NCBI GenBank assembly: GCA_039185015.1
Contig: JBCDAU010000009.1
Coordinates: forward strand, 1 to 64,000
Reading direction: 5' to 3'
Origin: JBCBSZ01 sp039185015
GTDB lineage: Bacteria > Actinomycetota > Acidimicrobiia > Acidimicrobiales > Poriferisodalaceae
Length of the DNA stretch: 64,000 nucleotides
Shown here: in pieces, positions 29,216-38,051 of the stretch
How positions within the stretch are numbered: the stretch's first letter is position 1
Layout of the letters: the number at the start of each line of letters is the position of its first letter
Translations under genes and position numbers: made by a program
Notes under the pieces: generated by a model
The model's database searches: none
Seen by the model: the letters and a program-made list of their open reading frames with translations, nothing else
Told to the model about the DNA's origin: nothing

Positions 29216-30340
29216 TCAGCGGATGGTGGAGAAGAAGGTCCGCACGTCGTCGACGAACAGCTCGGGCTGCTCGAACGCCGCGAAGTGACCGCCCTTGGGC
29301 ATGTCGGTCCAGTGCGTGAGGTTGAGCACCGGCTCACACCACGAGCGCGGTGACTTGATGATCTCCTTCGGGAACGCCGCCACTCCCGTCGGGACCTCGA
29401 CGCGCTCGCCACGGCCGAAGGTGCCGAAGCTCTCCCAGTAGAGGCGGGCCGACGACGCCCCGGCGCCGCTCAGCCAGTAGATCATGATGTCGTCGAGCAT
29501 CTCGTCGCGGGTGAGCGCGTTCTCCGGGTGGCCGTCGCAGTCGGTCCACGCCCAGAACTTCTCGACGATCCAGGTCATCTGCGCGACGGGCGAGTCGACG
29601 AGGCCGTAGCCCACGGTCTGCGGGCGGGTGCTCTGCTGCTTCGAGTAGCCGGAGTCCCACTCCTGATAGTGGGTCAGCGCGGCGAAGGCGGCCTGATCGG
29701 CCTCGGAGGGCGAGGTCATCGCCTCCTCGGTCGGAGCGCCCAACGGCATGTTGAGGTGGATCGCCGCGCAGCGACCGCCGTCGCGACCGATCTGGGTGGT
29801 GACCGCAGCACCCCAGTCGCCGCCCTGCGCGCCGTAACGGTCGTAGCCGAGCCGACCCATCAGCTCGTCCCAGGCCGCGGCGATGCGCTCGACCTTCCAC
29901 CCCGCCTCGGCCGGCTTGCCGGAGAAGCCGTAGCCGGGCAGCGAGGGACACACGACGTGGAACGCGTCCTCGGCCCGGCCGCCGTGGGCCACCGGATCGA
30001 CGAGCGGCTCGATGATCTTGTCGAACTCGACGACCGACCCCGGCCAGCCGTGGGTGATCAGCAGCGGAAACGCGCCCTCGTGCGGGGAGCGCTGGTGGAT
30101 GAGGTGGATGTCGAGTCCGTCGACCTCGGTGACGAACTGGTCGAACCGGTTCATCCGGGCTTCCCGAGCCCGCCAGTCGTAGTCCTCGGCCCAGTACCGG
30201 GCGAGCTCCTGGGCGTAGGCGAGCGGGGTTCCCTGGCTCCAGTCGTCGACCGTCTCGGCGTCGGGCCAGCGGGTGGCGGCGAGCCGGGCGGCGAGGTCGT
30301 CGAGCTGGTCCTGGGCGATGTCGATCGTGAACGGGCGCAC
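29216..30340 (-). CDS. Epoxide hydrolase (EHN + alpha/beta hydrolase)
   Basis: 374 residues. The N-terminal epoxide hydrolase lid domain (RPFTIDIAQDQLDDLAARLA...RWPD) and alpha/beta hydrolase core are both present. The oxyanion motif is THGWPGS, the nucleophile aspartate is in QGGDWGA, and a late His is in GGHFAAFEQPE. It opens epoxides to diols; the natural substrate is unknown, but detoxification is usual for the family. GTG 30340 is 7 nt from a TAGGTT -10 box with no SD. Promoters for this gene and the GDPD gene lie back to back in the 74-bp gap. Confidence 0.92.
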   Translation of the reverse strand: MRPFTIDIAQDQLDDLAARLAATRWPDAETVDDWSQGTPLAYAQELARYWAEDYDWRAREARMNRFDQFVTEVDGLDIHLIHQRSPHEGAFPLLITHGWPGSVVEFDKIIEPLVDPVAHGGRAEDAFHVVCPSLPGYGFSGKPAEAGWKVERIAAAWDELMGRLGYDRYGAQGGDWGAAVTTQIGRDGGRCAAIHLNMPLGAPTEEAMTSPSEADQAAFAALTHYQEWDSGYSKQQSTRPQTVGYGLVDSPVAQMTWIVEKFWAWTDCDGHPENALTRDEMLDDIMIYWLSGAGASSARLYWESFGTFGRGERVEVPTGVAAFPKEIIKSPRSWCEPVLNLTHWTDMPKGGHFAAFEQPELFVDDVRTFFSTIR

Positions 30341-30347
30341 GAGGCGG

Positions 30348-30353
30348 AACCTA
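30348..30353 (-). promoter_or_regulatory. Leaderless promoter -10 of the epoxide hydrolase gene
   Basis: TAGGTT on the minus strand, exactly 7 nt before GTG 30340. It is one half of a divergent promoter pair. Confidence 0.6.
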
Positions 30354-30401
30354 GTGAACCCACGGGTCTCGTGCCCCGGAGACAGCCGTGGGCGGCTGCC
30401 C

Positions 30402-30407
30402 TAGCGT
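30402..30407 (+). promoter_or_regulatory. Leaderless promoter -10 of the GDPD gene
   Basis: TAGCGT, exactly 7 nt before GTG 30415. It is the other half of the divergent pair. Confidence 0.6.
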
Positions 30408-30414
30408 GCCTGTC

Positions 30415-31191
30415 GTGTTCGAGCATCCGTACCTCCGCATCGACACCCCCCACGAGATGGCCCACCAGGGCGGAGGTGGCGAGCACGTCGAGAACACCTG
30501 GCCGGCGTTCGAGCGGGCCGTCCAGCTCGGCTACCGATTCATCGAGACCGACACGCAGGTCACCTCCGACGGCGTGCTGCTCGCCTTCCACGACGAGACC
30601 CTCGATCGGGTCACCACCCTCACGGGACGGGTCTCCGACCTGCCGTGGTCCGAGGTCTCGGAGGCCCGCACGAAGATCGGCGGACACGAGCTGGTCCGCC
30701 TCGACGACCTGCTCGACCGGTGGCCCGGTGTCCGGGTCAACATCGACGTGAAGACCGAGGAGGCGCTCGAGCCCACCATCGAGCTGATCGATCGCCTCGA
30801 CCGCTGGGACACGGTGCTGGTTGCCTCCTTCTCCGACGTCCGCATCCGCAAGCTCCGCCGGCGCAGCGGAGGCCGGGCGTGCACGAACCTCGGGCGGATC
30901 GCGACCGCCATCGTGCGCGTCGCCTCGCTGCTGCCGATCCGGCCGCCGGTGCTGTTCGGCGGCGACGCGGCGCAGATCCCGACCAAGCAGTGGTTCATCC
31001 CCATCGCCGATCGCCGCTTCGTGGATGCCGCCCACCGGGCCGGGCTGGCCGTGCACGTGTGGACGATCGACGATGCCGATGAGATGCGCCGCCTCCTCGA
31101 CCTCGGCGTCGACGGCATCATCACCGACGAGCCGACGATCCTCCGCGAGGTGCTCGAGTCCCGAGGCGAGTGGCGAGGCGAGACGAGTTGA
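30415..31191 (+). CDS. Glycerophosphodiester phosphodiesterase
   Basis: 258 residues with a TIM-barrel GDPD fold. It cleaves glycerophosphodiesters to glycerol 3-phosphate and an alcohol. The catalytic region reads AHQGG...ENTWPAF (His17, Glu26), then FIETDTQ and the second catalytic His in LAFHDETLDR. The barrel end shows VHVWTIDDADEMRRLLDLGVDGI, typical of GDPD. The usual AHRG is AHQG here. There is no signal peptide, so it is cytoplasmic. GTG 30415 is set by the -10 box 7 nt upstream; a start at 30388 would lie before that promoter. A structured repeat follows the stop and separates it from the convergent flippase gene. Confidence 0.9.
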   Translation: MFEHPYLRIDTPHEMAHQGGGGEHVENTWPAFERAVQLGYRFIETDTQVTSDGVLLAFHDETLDRVTTLTGRVSDLPWSEVSEARTKIGGHELVRLDDLLDRWPGVRVNIDVKTEEALEPTIELIDRLDRWDTVLVASFSDVRIRKLRRRSGGRACTNLGRIATAIVRVASLLPIRPPVLFGGDAAQIPTKQWFIPIADRRFVDAAHRAGLAVHVWTIDDADEMRRLLDLGVDGIITDEPTILREVLESRGEWRGETS

Positions 31192-31195
31192 GCTC

Positions 31196-31281
31196 CCCGC
31201 TCCGGTCTCGCTTCCTCGATGCGCCGCACCGGCTCTGCCGGCACTCCACATCCGCTCGCTCGACGGGCCGCTCGGGCCCTA
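31196..31281 (-). repeat. Stop-abutting structured repeat, copy C
   Basis: Read on the minus strand, it begins in the TAG stop of the flippase/kinase gene (TAGGGCCCGAGCGGCCC). Pairing is GATGT (31248-31252) with GCATC (31218-31222, one G-U), around CCGGC-TCT-GCCGG (31229-31241). The GGGCC/GGCCC hairpin is kept. It lies in the 87-bp space between convergent genes. Confidence 0.7.
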
Positions 31282-33678
31282 GACCTCTTGTCGGCGCTGC
31301 ATCGTACGGAAGGCGAGCCAGCCGAACGGGATCGGGAGCCAGTACGTCGCGAGGCGGAAGGCGAGGGTGACCGACACGGCGGTCGCACCGGGCACGCCCG
31401 CGCCGGTGAGCAGCGCGACGAGCGACGCCTCGAGCGGCCCGAGGCCGCCGGGGGTCGGTGACACGTTGGCGACCGCGGCGGCGGCGAGGTAGGCCACCCC
31501 GACGCGTGGGAACTCCGCACCGCCACCGAAGGCCTGGAGCGTGAGGTACAGCGCGATCAGGTTGAGCAGCGTGACGCCGGTGCTCCCGACGAAGAGCGCG
31601 ATCACACGTCGGGGATCGCGGAACACCCGGACGATGGCGGAGGCCGCCGAGCGGATGAACGCCGTCATCGGACGCAGGAGCTGACGGCCGAACGGGCTGA
31701 TGGCGACGACGACGGTCAACGCGACGACGATCGCCGCGCCGACGACGATGCGAGTGTCGGGGACGGTGAAGGCCTCGACGTCGGTCCGACCCGACCAGGC
31801 GACGAACCCTGCGAACAGCAGCACGTGCGCCGCGAAGCCGGTCAGCTGCATCAGACCGACCGCTGCGGATCCGACCGCCGACTCGACGCCCGCCCGCTGC
31901 AGCATGCGGACGTTCAGCGCGAGACCACCGACGTTGGCCGGCCCGAGCTTGCCGACGAACGCTGAGGCGATCTGGGCCCGGGCGACGACGGGGATCGGCA
32001 ATCGCTGCGGCACGGCGCCGAGCAGTGCCATGGTCGCCGCGGCGAACGTGGCGAAGGACGCTCCGATGATGAACGGAACCCACCGCACATCGGCGTCACC
32101 GAAGGCATCGATCGTCTGCTGCAGATCGCCGAGCTGCGGCAGGAGGACGTAGAGGGCCAGGAAGGCGACGGCGAGCCCGAGGAAGTTGCGCGGCGTGATC
32201 CGCTGCAGCTGCTCGAGCGGCGGGACGTCGGTGTCGGTGACGTCGATCACCGACGTGCGGATGTCCTCGAGCAGAGCGCGGTTGCGACGCAGCTCCGCAC
32301 GCGTCGACCCGGTGAGCGCTGCCGGTTGGAGGAGGCGGAGGACGCGAGCGAGGGTCGGCGCACCGAGGGCCGCGTTCGCGGCCCGCACGACGACGTCGAC
32401 GTCGGCCACGAGCGACAGCGAGACCAGGAGCTCGACGACGTCGAGATCGAGCGCGCGGGTGTCCGCACCCACGACGGCGTTGGAGAAGTCGGTGATCCAC
32501 GGTGCGCCGCTCCGGTCCACGAGCACGTTGGACGGGCGCAGCGCCCGGTGGGCGATGCGGTGACGCCGCAGCAGCGCCACCTGCTGCCACAGCTCGGTGA
32601 CGGACTCCTCGATCTCGGACGGACGGATCCGGTCGAGCGGGACGGCCTCGATGGCCTGCCGGACGAGCACGACGGCGTCCTCGCCCACCGAGGCCATGGC
32701 GTTGGTCGCCGGAGTGCGCACACCGGCTCGCTCGGCCGCCCACGAGGCGAGCGCCTCGTGCTCGACGAGGGCACGGAGGTCGGAGGCGACGCGCTCGTCG
32801 CCGAGCCCCTGGAAGCGAGCGCGCTTGTAGAGGCCGTAGATGCGGTCGGCGTCGCGCTCGTCGACGCTGCGCACCTTGAGGAAGACGGGACCGTCCGGCG
32901 AGTCGGCGACCAGCCTCCCGGGCCGAGCCCACGCCGACGCGAGCCGCAGATCGGACACCTCGACACCGTTCTCCGCCAGGGCCTCGATGAGCTCCTCGGG
33001 GCGGGGCAGCCGGGTCGGGACGCCGACGACGAGCCCGACGAGCACGGCGACGGTCCAGCCGTGGACCCAGGCCAGCATCATGTCGAGCGCGAGCGCGGTG
33101 CCGGATGCGACACGGAGCGCCGCGACGAGCGCGAGGGCCCAGATCGCCGTGCGACGCCACGCGCCGGGCAGCTCGGGCGCGGCGAACAGCACGAGCGCGA
33201 CCGCGCCCGCGACCCACGCCGGACTCGGGAACGTGGCGACACCGAAGGCATCGGCGCGAGGGAGCAGCTCGTCGAGGAGCAGATCGCCGGGCCGGTCACG
33301 GAAGCCGGCGTCGACGAGGTCGTAGGTGATGACCGACAGCGGCCACACGGCGACGACGGTCGCCGCTCGGAGCCACCGCTGGCGGACGACCAGGACGGTG
33401 ATCAAGGCCAGGGGGACCAGCGACGCGAGGACCTGGGTCATGCCGACGAGGGCCTGGGTGACCCGCTCGGGCACCTCGCCGAAGGCCTCGGCGAGGTCGG
33501 ACTCGGCGCCGCCGACGGTGTTGGATCCGAAGCCGGTGAGCAGGGCGACGCCGGCGTACGCGGCACCGCACAGCAGGACGCGCACGTACAACCCGGGAGG
33601 CCGGGTTCGAGCCGGCGAACCGAGATGCGGAGCAACGTTGCTCACGGTGTGGTCGCTGGTGGCGGTGGCGAGCCCCAC
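31279..33678 (-). CDS. Flippase-like (LPG_synthase_TM/UPF0104) protein fused to a kinase-like domain
   Basis: 799 residues in three parts. The N-terminal ~270 residues have about six hydrophobic helices. The middle (about 280-470) looks like an atypical kinase: HRIAHRALRPSNVLVD stands where the catalytic HRD loop would be, and ITDFSNAV where DFG would be. The C-terminal ~330 residues have many helices and the UPF0104 signature (KLGPANVGGLALNVRML; TPGGLGPLEASLVALL). UPF0104 proteins are integral membrane proteins related to the flippase part of lysyl-PG synthases. The catalytic DUF2156 part is absent. The role is probably lipid-linked transport. GTG 33678 is set by TAGGGT 7 nt upstream. Confidence 0.85.
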   Translation of the reverse strand: MGLATATSDHTVSNVAPHLGSPARTRPPGLYVRVLLCGAAYAGVALLTGFGSNTVGGAESDLAEAFGEVPERVTQALVGMTQVLASLVPLALITVLVVRQRWLRAATVVAVWPLSVITYDLVDAGFRDRPGDLLLDELLPRADAFGVATFPSPAWVAGAVALVLFAAPELPGAWRRTAIWALALVAALRVASGTALALDMMLAWVHGWTVAVLVGLVVGVPTRLPRPEELIEALAENGVEVSDLRLASAWARPGRLVADSPDGPVFLKVRSVDERDADRIYGLYKRARFQGLGDERVASDLRALVEHEALASWAAERAGVRTPATNAMASVGEDAVVLVRQAIEAVPLDRIRPSEIEESVTELWQQVALLRRHRIAHRALRPSNVLVDRSGAPWITDFSNAVVGADTRALDLDVVELLVSLSLVADVDVVVRAANAALGAPTLARVLRLLQPAALTGSTRAELRRNRALLEDIRTSVIDVTDTDVPPLEQLQRITPRNFLGLAVAFLALYVLLPQLGDLQQTIDAFGDADVRWVPFIIGASFATFAAATMALLGAVPQRLPIPVVARAQIASAFVGKLGPANVGGLALNVRMLQRAGVESAVGSAAVGLMQLTGFAAHVLLFAGFVAWSGRTDVEAFTVPDTRIVVGAAIVVALTVVVAISPFGRQLLRPMTAFIRSAASAIVRVFRDPRRVIALFVGSTGVTLLNLIALYLTLQAFGGGAEFPRVGVAYLAAAAVANVSPTPGGLGPLEASLVALLTGAGVPGATAVSVTLAFRLATYWLPIPFGWLAFRTMQRRQEV

Positions 33679-33685
33679 CGACACC

Positions 33686-33691
33686 ACCCTA
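33686..33691 (-). promoter_or_regulatory. Leaderless promoter -10 of the flippase/kinase gene
   Basis: TAGGGT on the minus strand, exactly 7 nt before GTG 33678. It lies in the 45-bp gap after lysS, so this gene need not be transcribed with lysS. Confidence 0.6.
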
Positions 33692-33723
33692 CGCGGCCGG
33701 GGGCCGGAGGACCGTGGTCTGCG

Positions 33724-35133
33724 TCACCCCTGCTCGGGCCGAAGGGTGGGGAACAGCAGCACGTCGCGGATCGACTCGACCCCGGAGAGCAGCATGACCA
33801 GGCGGTCGATGCCCACCCCGAGGCCGCCCGTCGGCGGGAGGCCGTACTCGAGCGCACGGAGGTAGTCCTCGTCGACGACCATCGCCTCGTCGTCACCTGC
33901 GGCCTTCGCCCGGGCCTGGTCCTCGAAGCGGGCCCGTTGCTCGTCGGGATCGATGAGCTCGCTGAAGGCGTTGCAGAGCTCGCGTCCTGCCACGATCCCC
34001 TCGAAGCGCTCCGTGAGCCCGTCGAGCTCCCGATGCTCGCGAGACAGCGGCGAGACCTCCTTGGGGTAGCCGGTCACGAAGATCGGCCCCCAGAGCTCGG
34101 ACTCGACCGTCTTCTCGTAGAGCTCGAGCAGCAGCTTGCCCGGACCCCAGTCGTCCTGGACGGGGACCTCGAACTCGGTGGCGATCGAGGCGAGCTCGTC
34201 ACGGGGGAGGTCGAGGCCGACGTGCCGGCCGACGGCCTCGCTCACGAGCTCGGTCAGCGACGCCCGACGCCAGGGAGGGGCGAGATCGACCTCGCGGCCG
34301 CCGTACGTGACCGTCGTCGAGCCGGTCAGCTCGACGGCGAGATGGGCGACGAGCTCCTCGACCAACTCCATGATGTCGGTCCAGTCGGCGTACGCCTGGT
34401 AGAGCTCGAGCATCGTGAACTCGGGGTTGTGGCGAGTCGAGATGCCCTCGTTGCGGAAGACCCGCGCGATCTCGAAGACGCGCTCGAAACCACCGACGGT
34501 CAGCCGCTTCAGGTACAGCTCGGGAGCGATCCGGAGGTAGAGCTCCAGATCGAGCGCCTGGTGGTGGGTGGTGAACGGCCGGGCAGTGGCTCCGCCGGGC
34601 ACCGGGTGGAAGACCGGCGTCTCCACCTCCATGAACCCACGATCCTCCAGCCACCGACGGGTGAGCGACAGCAAGCGGCTGCGGAGCGCGAAGGTCGCCC
34701 GCGCCTCCTCGGTCACCCAGAGGTCGACGTAGCGCTGCCGGTACCGCGTGTCGGGATCGGAGATGCCGTGCCACTTGTCCGGGAACTGGCGGCGCGCCTC
34801 GGCGAGCAGCGTCCACGAGTCGACCCGCACGGACAGCTCGCCGCGGCGGGTCGTCATCACCTCGCCCGTGACACCGATCCAGTCACCGAGGCTGAGGCCG
34901 GTGAAGTCCTCGAACTCGGGCGTCGTCTTGGACGGAGCGAAGAGCTGGATGCGCCCGGAGGAGTCCTGCAGCGTGCCGAAGGCGAGCTTGCCCTGCACCC
35001 GTCGCAGCATCAGGCGCCCGGCGATGGTGACGGTGGTGCCCGTCTCGATCCCCGGCTCGAGGTCGCCGTAACGCTTCTGGAGGTCGGCGGCCCGCGCGTC
35101 GGGGTCGAAGCGGTAGGGCAGGGACGGCGACAC
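33724..35133 (-). CDS. lysS: Lysyl-tRNA synthetase, class II
   Basis: 469 residues. It charges tRNA-Lys with lysine. The N-terminal OB-fold anticodon-binding domain (VTIAGRLMLRRVQGKLAFGTLQ) is followed by class II motifs: motif 2 FRNEGISTRHNPEF and motif 3 GLGVGIDRLVMLL. Length fits a stand-alone LysRS. GTG 35133 has SD GAGGAGA, and coaX ends 10 bp upstream, so the two form an operon, as in other actinobacteria. No fused membrane domain is present, unlike mycobacterial LysX. Confidence 0.97.
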   Translation of the reverse strand: MSPSLPYRFDPDARAADLQKRYGDLEPGIETGTTVTIAGRLMLRRVQGKLAFGTLQDSSGRIQLFAPSKTTPEFEDFTGLSLGDWIGVTGEVMTTRRGELSVRVDSWTLLAEARRQFPDKWHGISDPDTRYRQRYVDLWVTEEARATFALRSRLLSLTRRWLEDRGFMEVETPVFHPVPGGATARPFTTHHQALDLELYLRIAPELYLKRLTVGGFERVFEIARVFRNEGISTRHNPEFTMLELYQAYADWTDIMELVEELVAHLAVELTGSTTVTYGGREVDLAPPWRRASLTELVSEAVGRHVGLDLPRDELASIATEFEVPVQDDWGPGKLLLELYEKTVESELWGPIFVTGYPKEVSPLSREHRELDGLTERFEGIVAGRELCNAFSELIDPDEQRARFEDQARAKAAGDDEAMVVDEDYLRALEYGLPPTGGLGVGIDRLVMLLSGVESIRDVLLFPTLRPEQG

Positions 35134-35143
35134 GTGGTCTCCT

Positions 35144-35941
35144 CTACTCGTCGACGTTGCGGGCGTGCATCAGCCGAAGGCCGTGCAACGTGAGCCAGGG
35201 CTCATGGTGGTCGACGCGGCGCACCATCGGGGCGATCAGCCCGGCGAGACCGCCGGTGGCGACGACGGTCGACTCCCCGATCTCGAGCTCGATGCGCTCG
35301 ACGAGACCGTCGAGCATCGCCGCCGTGCCGAAGAGCACGCCGGACTGGATCGACTCGATCGTGGAACGGCCGACGACGTTGCGGGGCTCGACGAGCTCGA
35401 CGCGTCGGAGGGCGGACGCTCGCTGGAACAGCGCCTCGAGCGAGATCTCGACGCCGGGGACGATCGTGCCGCCGAGGTACTCGCCCTTGGCCGACACCGC
35501 GTCGAAGGTGGTCGCCGTCCCGAAGTCGACGATGATCGCCGGGCCGCCGTAGAGGTCGTACGCGGCGACGCCGTTGACGATCCGGTCGGCGCCGACCTCC
35601 CGCGGATTCTCGTAGAGGATCGGCATGCCCGACTTCACGCCGGGTCCGACCACCACGGGGTCGAAGCCGAAGTACCGCTCGACCATCTCCCGGAGCGCCG
35701 TGGTGACGCTGGGGACGACCGAGGAGATCGCGGCACCGTTGACCTGCTCGGTGAACGAGAACCCGTGGAAGCCGAGGAACTCCTGGATCGTCAGGGCGTG
35801 CTCGTCGGCGGTCTTCTGGGCGTTGGTCGCCACGCGCCAGTGGTCGAGCAGCCCCGCCTCCGGGGAGGTCGTGTTGGTCTCGGCCAGGTCGTACAGCCCC
35901 ACGACGGTGTGGGTGTTGCCGACATCGATGGCGAGGAGCAT
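35144..35941 (-). CDS. coaX: Type III pantothenate kinase
   Basis: 265 residues of the ASKHA fold. It phosphorylates pantothenate, the first step from pantothenate to coenzyme A. Motifs are LLAIDVGNTHTVVGLYD (phosphate 1), GADRIVNGVAAYD, VDFGTATTFD and GGTIVPGVEIS. ATG 35941 is supported by the strong SD AAGGAGGTGA with 6-nt spacing; an earlier GTG adds eight residues. It is operonic with lysS. panC lies about 1.3 kb away on the same strand, so CoA synthesis genes cluster here, but a plus-strand gene separates them. Confidence 0.97.
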   Translation of the reverse strand: MLLAIDVGNTHTVVGLYDLAETNTTSPEAGLLDHWRVATNAQKTADEHALTIQEFLGFHGFSFTEQVNGAAISSVVPSVTTALREMVERYFGFDPVVVGPGVKSGMPILYENPREVGADRIVNGVAAYDLYGGPAIIVDFGTATTFDAVSAKGEYLGGTIVPGVEISLEALFQRASALRRVELVEPRNVVGRSTIESIQSGVLFGTAAMLDGLVERIELEIGESTVVATGGLAGLIAPMVRRVDHHEPWLTLHGLRLMHARNVDE

Positions 35942-36030
35942 CCGGCTCACCTCCTTCGGCGCCACGATGGCGCGTCTTCGGGGTGCTCGGAAACTCCGAT
36001 CGCCGATCTGCCGGCTCCGCAGGCCGTCGG

Positions 36031-36036
36031 TAACGT
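36031..36036 (+). promoter_or_regulatory. -10 hexamer TAACGT before the anchored propeller-like gene
   Basis: TAACGT ends 9 nt before GTG 36046, with no SD between. It is divergent from coaX. Confidence 0.5.
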
Positions 36037-36045
36037 CTGCTCATC

Positions 36046-37185
36046 GTGTTGACGGGCGGGGACCGCGACGAGCAGGCGCACCAGGTCGCCGAGGTCGAGC
36101 ACCGCTCGTCGGCGCTCACGGTGGGGCTCCTGGTGGCTGCGCTGGTGGCGATCGTGGCGGTGGTCGTCCTCGGTCGGAGCGGTGCCGACGGCCCCGACGT
36201 CGCCGCCGACGAGACGACGCCGTCGACGACCGCCGCGCGCTCGCCCACGACGACGGTGGCCGCCGCGGTCGAGCTCCCAGAGGGCGAGTCGGACCTGGTC
36301 GTCCGCTTGCCGGGTGCCGACGACCTCCCCACGCCGTTCTGGGCGATCGGCGGGCCGACCCCGGAGCGTTCCACGACGTCGCTCGTGCGCCTCGACGGCG
36401 ACGAGATCCGGCTGGTGACCGCGAAGGGGCGAGGAGAGCTCGGCGCCGCCGTCCCCGTCGTGCGCACCGACGACCGGATCGTCTGGTCCGACGGCGAGCA
36501 CCTGATGCGGATCGACGCCGAGCTCGAGCTCGTCCCCCACGTCCTGCGCAACGCCATCGACGTCCACCCGCTCGACGAGGACCGCGTCTGGATACGCGAC
36601 GGCGACGAGGTCCGGGCGGTGGAGCTGTCGCTCGGCCGGGTCGACTCCGAGAGCGGCCGCACCTTCTACCGGCTGCTCGCGCCCCTCGGAGACGGCGGCT
36701 TCGTCGTGACCGTCGACGGCGCAGCGGGGGTGTGGTGGCCGGGGGGCCTCGCCGCACGGGTCGCGACCTCCTACGTCGACCGGTCGGCGGATCGCGTCGT
36801 GTTCGCCGACCGGGACGGCCTCGTGCTCGCCGACGTCGACCCCTTCGTCGTCGTCGAGACGCTCCCCATCGCGTTCGACGGTCAGCCCGTCGGGCGAGGA
36901 GCGATCTCGCCCGACGGCACCCGGGTCGCCGTCCACCTACAGCGCCCGGGCCGGACCGAGCTCGTGGTCGTCGACCTCGCAGACGGCTCGGTCCTTCCGG
37001 TCGGGATGTTCACCGACCGGCGGGAACCGATGTGGGTCGACGACGACCGCCTCCTGGTGCTCGGCGCCGCCGAGGCCGACCGGACGATCGTGTGGCTCGT
37101 CGGGGCCGACGGCACCTCCCGCCTGAACGTGCCCGTCGCCGAGTTGCTCGGCGCTCGCGCGTGGAGGCTGGTGCCCGCTCCCTGA
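36046..37185 (+). CDS. Membrane-anchored protein, probable beta-propeller
   Basis: 379 residues. A short charged N-terminus is followed by a single helix (LTVGLLVAALVAIVAVVVLG), a Thr/Ala-rich linker and a beta-rich extracytoplasmic domain. The repeats there look like propeller blades (LVRLDGDEIRLVTAKG; GAISPDGTRVAVHLQRPGRTELVVVDLADGS), as in TolB-like or WD40-like folds. I do not recognise the family and see no active site. GTG 36046 lies 9 nt after TAACGT. It sits between coaX and panC on the opposite strand and ends 5 bp before the panC stop. No functional link to CoA synthesis is evident. Confidence 0.75.
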   Translation: MLTGGDRDEQAHQVAEVEHRSSALTVGLLVAALVAIVAVVVLGRSGADGPDVAADETTPSTTAARSPTTTVAAAVELPEGESDLVVRLPGADDLPTPFWAIGGPTPERSTTSLVRLDGDEIRLVTAKGRGELGAAVPVVRTDDRIVWSDGEHLMRIDAELELVPHVLRNAIDVHPLDEDRVWIRDGDEVRAVELSLGRVDSESGRTFYRLLAPLGDGGFVVTVDGAAGVWWPGGLAARVATSYVDRSADRVVFADRDGLVLADVDPFVVVETLPIAFDGQPVGRGAISPDGTRVAVHLQRPGRTELVVVDLADGSVLPVGMFTDRREPMWVDDDRLLVLGAAEADRTIVWLVGADGTSRLNVPVAELLGARAWRLVPAP

Positions 37186-37190
37186 CCGAC

Positions 37191-38051
37191 TCAGCTCGGG
37201 ATCGTGACGCCCACGTTGTCGATGAGCCGGGGGCGACCCAGCCGCATCGCCCCGAGCAGTCGAACCTCGCCGCTCAGGACCTCGGGCCTGCGGAGCGTCG
37301 CGGCGTCGACGGCGACGAGGTAGTCGAGCTCGGGCAGCGGTTCGGCCTCGACCAGCTCACGCATCGCCGCCTCGACCACGGCCGGGTCGCGCTCGCCGGA
37401 CTCGATGAGCGCCCGACCCGCCTGCAGCGCTCGCTGCAGCACCGGGGCGACCGCCCGCTCGTCGGGATCGAGATAGACGTTGCGGCTCGACATGGCCAGG
37501 CCGTCGGGCTCGCGCACGATCGGGCACCCGACGACGTCGACCGCCAAGGACAGGTCGGCGGCCATCCGGCGCACGACGGCGAGCTGCTGGAAGTCCTTCT
37601 CGCCGAAGAAGGCCGAGCAGGTCCCGACGATGCTGAAGAGCTTGGCCACGACCGTGGCCACGCCGGCGAAGTGGGTCGGCCGGGAGGCGCCTTCCAACAC
37701 CTCGGAGACGCCGCCGACCGTGACCGTGGTGGCGACCTCACCCACGGGGTACATCTCGTCCACGGACGGGGCGAAGACGAGGTCGACGCCGGCGGCCTCG
37801 CAGCGGGCGACGTCGGCGTCGAGGTCGCGGGGATACGCACCGAGGTCCTCGTTCGCCGCGAACTGCAGCGGGTTGACGAAGATCGACACGACGACGACGT
37901 CGGTGGTCGAGCGGGCGGCCTCGACCAACGACAGGTGGCCGTCGTGCAGGTAGCCCATGGTCGGGACGAAGCCCACGGTCCGGCCCTCGGCTCGCGCCGG
38001 ACCGAGTCGGGTACGCAGCTCGGTGATCGTGGGGACGATGGTCAACGCCAC
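37191..38051 (-). CDS. panC: Pantothenate synthetase (pantoate-beta-alanine ligase)
   Basis: 286 residues. It joins pantoate and beta-alanine with ATP to make pantothenate. The HIGH-like nucleotidyltransferase motif is in FVPTMGYLHDGHLSL (His36, His39). FGEKDFQQL and the KMSKS-equivalent AMSSRN are also present. GTG 38051 overlaps the DUF2520 gene by 10 bp, so the two are translationally coupled. No panB or panD is in the window. With coaX nearby, this is part of CoA biosynthesis. Confidence 0.97.
   Translation of the reverse strand: MALTIVPTITELRTRLGPARAEGRTVGFVPTMGYLHDGHLSLVEAARSTTDVVVVSIFVNPLQFAANEDLGAYPRDLDADVARCEAAGVDLVFAPSVDEMYPVGEVATTVTVGGVSEVLEGASRPTHFAGVATVVAKLFSIVGTCSAFFGEKDFQQLAVVRRMAADLSLAVDVVGCPIVREPDGLAMSSRNVYLDPDERAVAPVLQRALQAGRALIESGERDPAVVEAAMRELVEAEPLPELDYLVAVDAATLRRPEVLSGEVRLLGAMRLGRPRLIDNVGVTIPS

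Noticed and set aside
31279..35133. lysS next to a flippase-like gene as a lysyl-phosphatidylglycerol system like LysX
   Set aside because: The membrane protein lacks the catalytic DUF2156 domain, has its own promoter, and LysRS is the ordinary housekeeping form paired with coaX.
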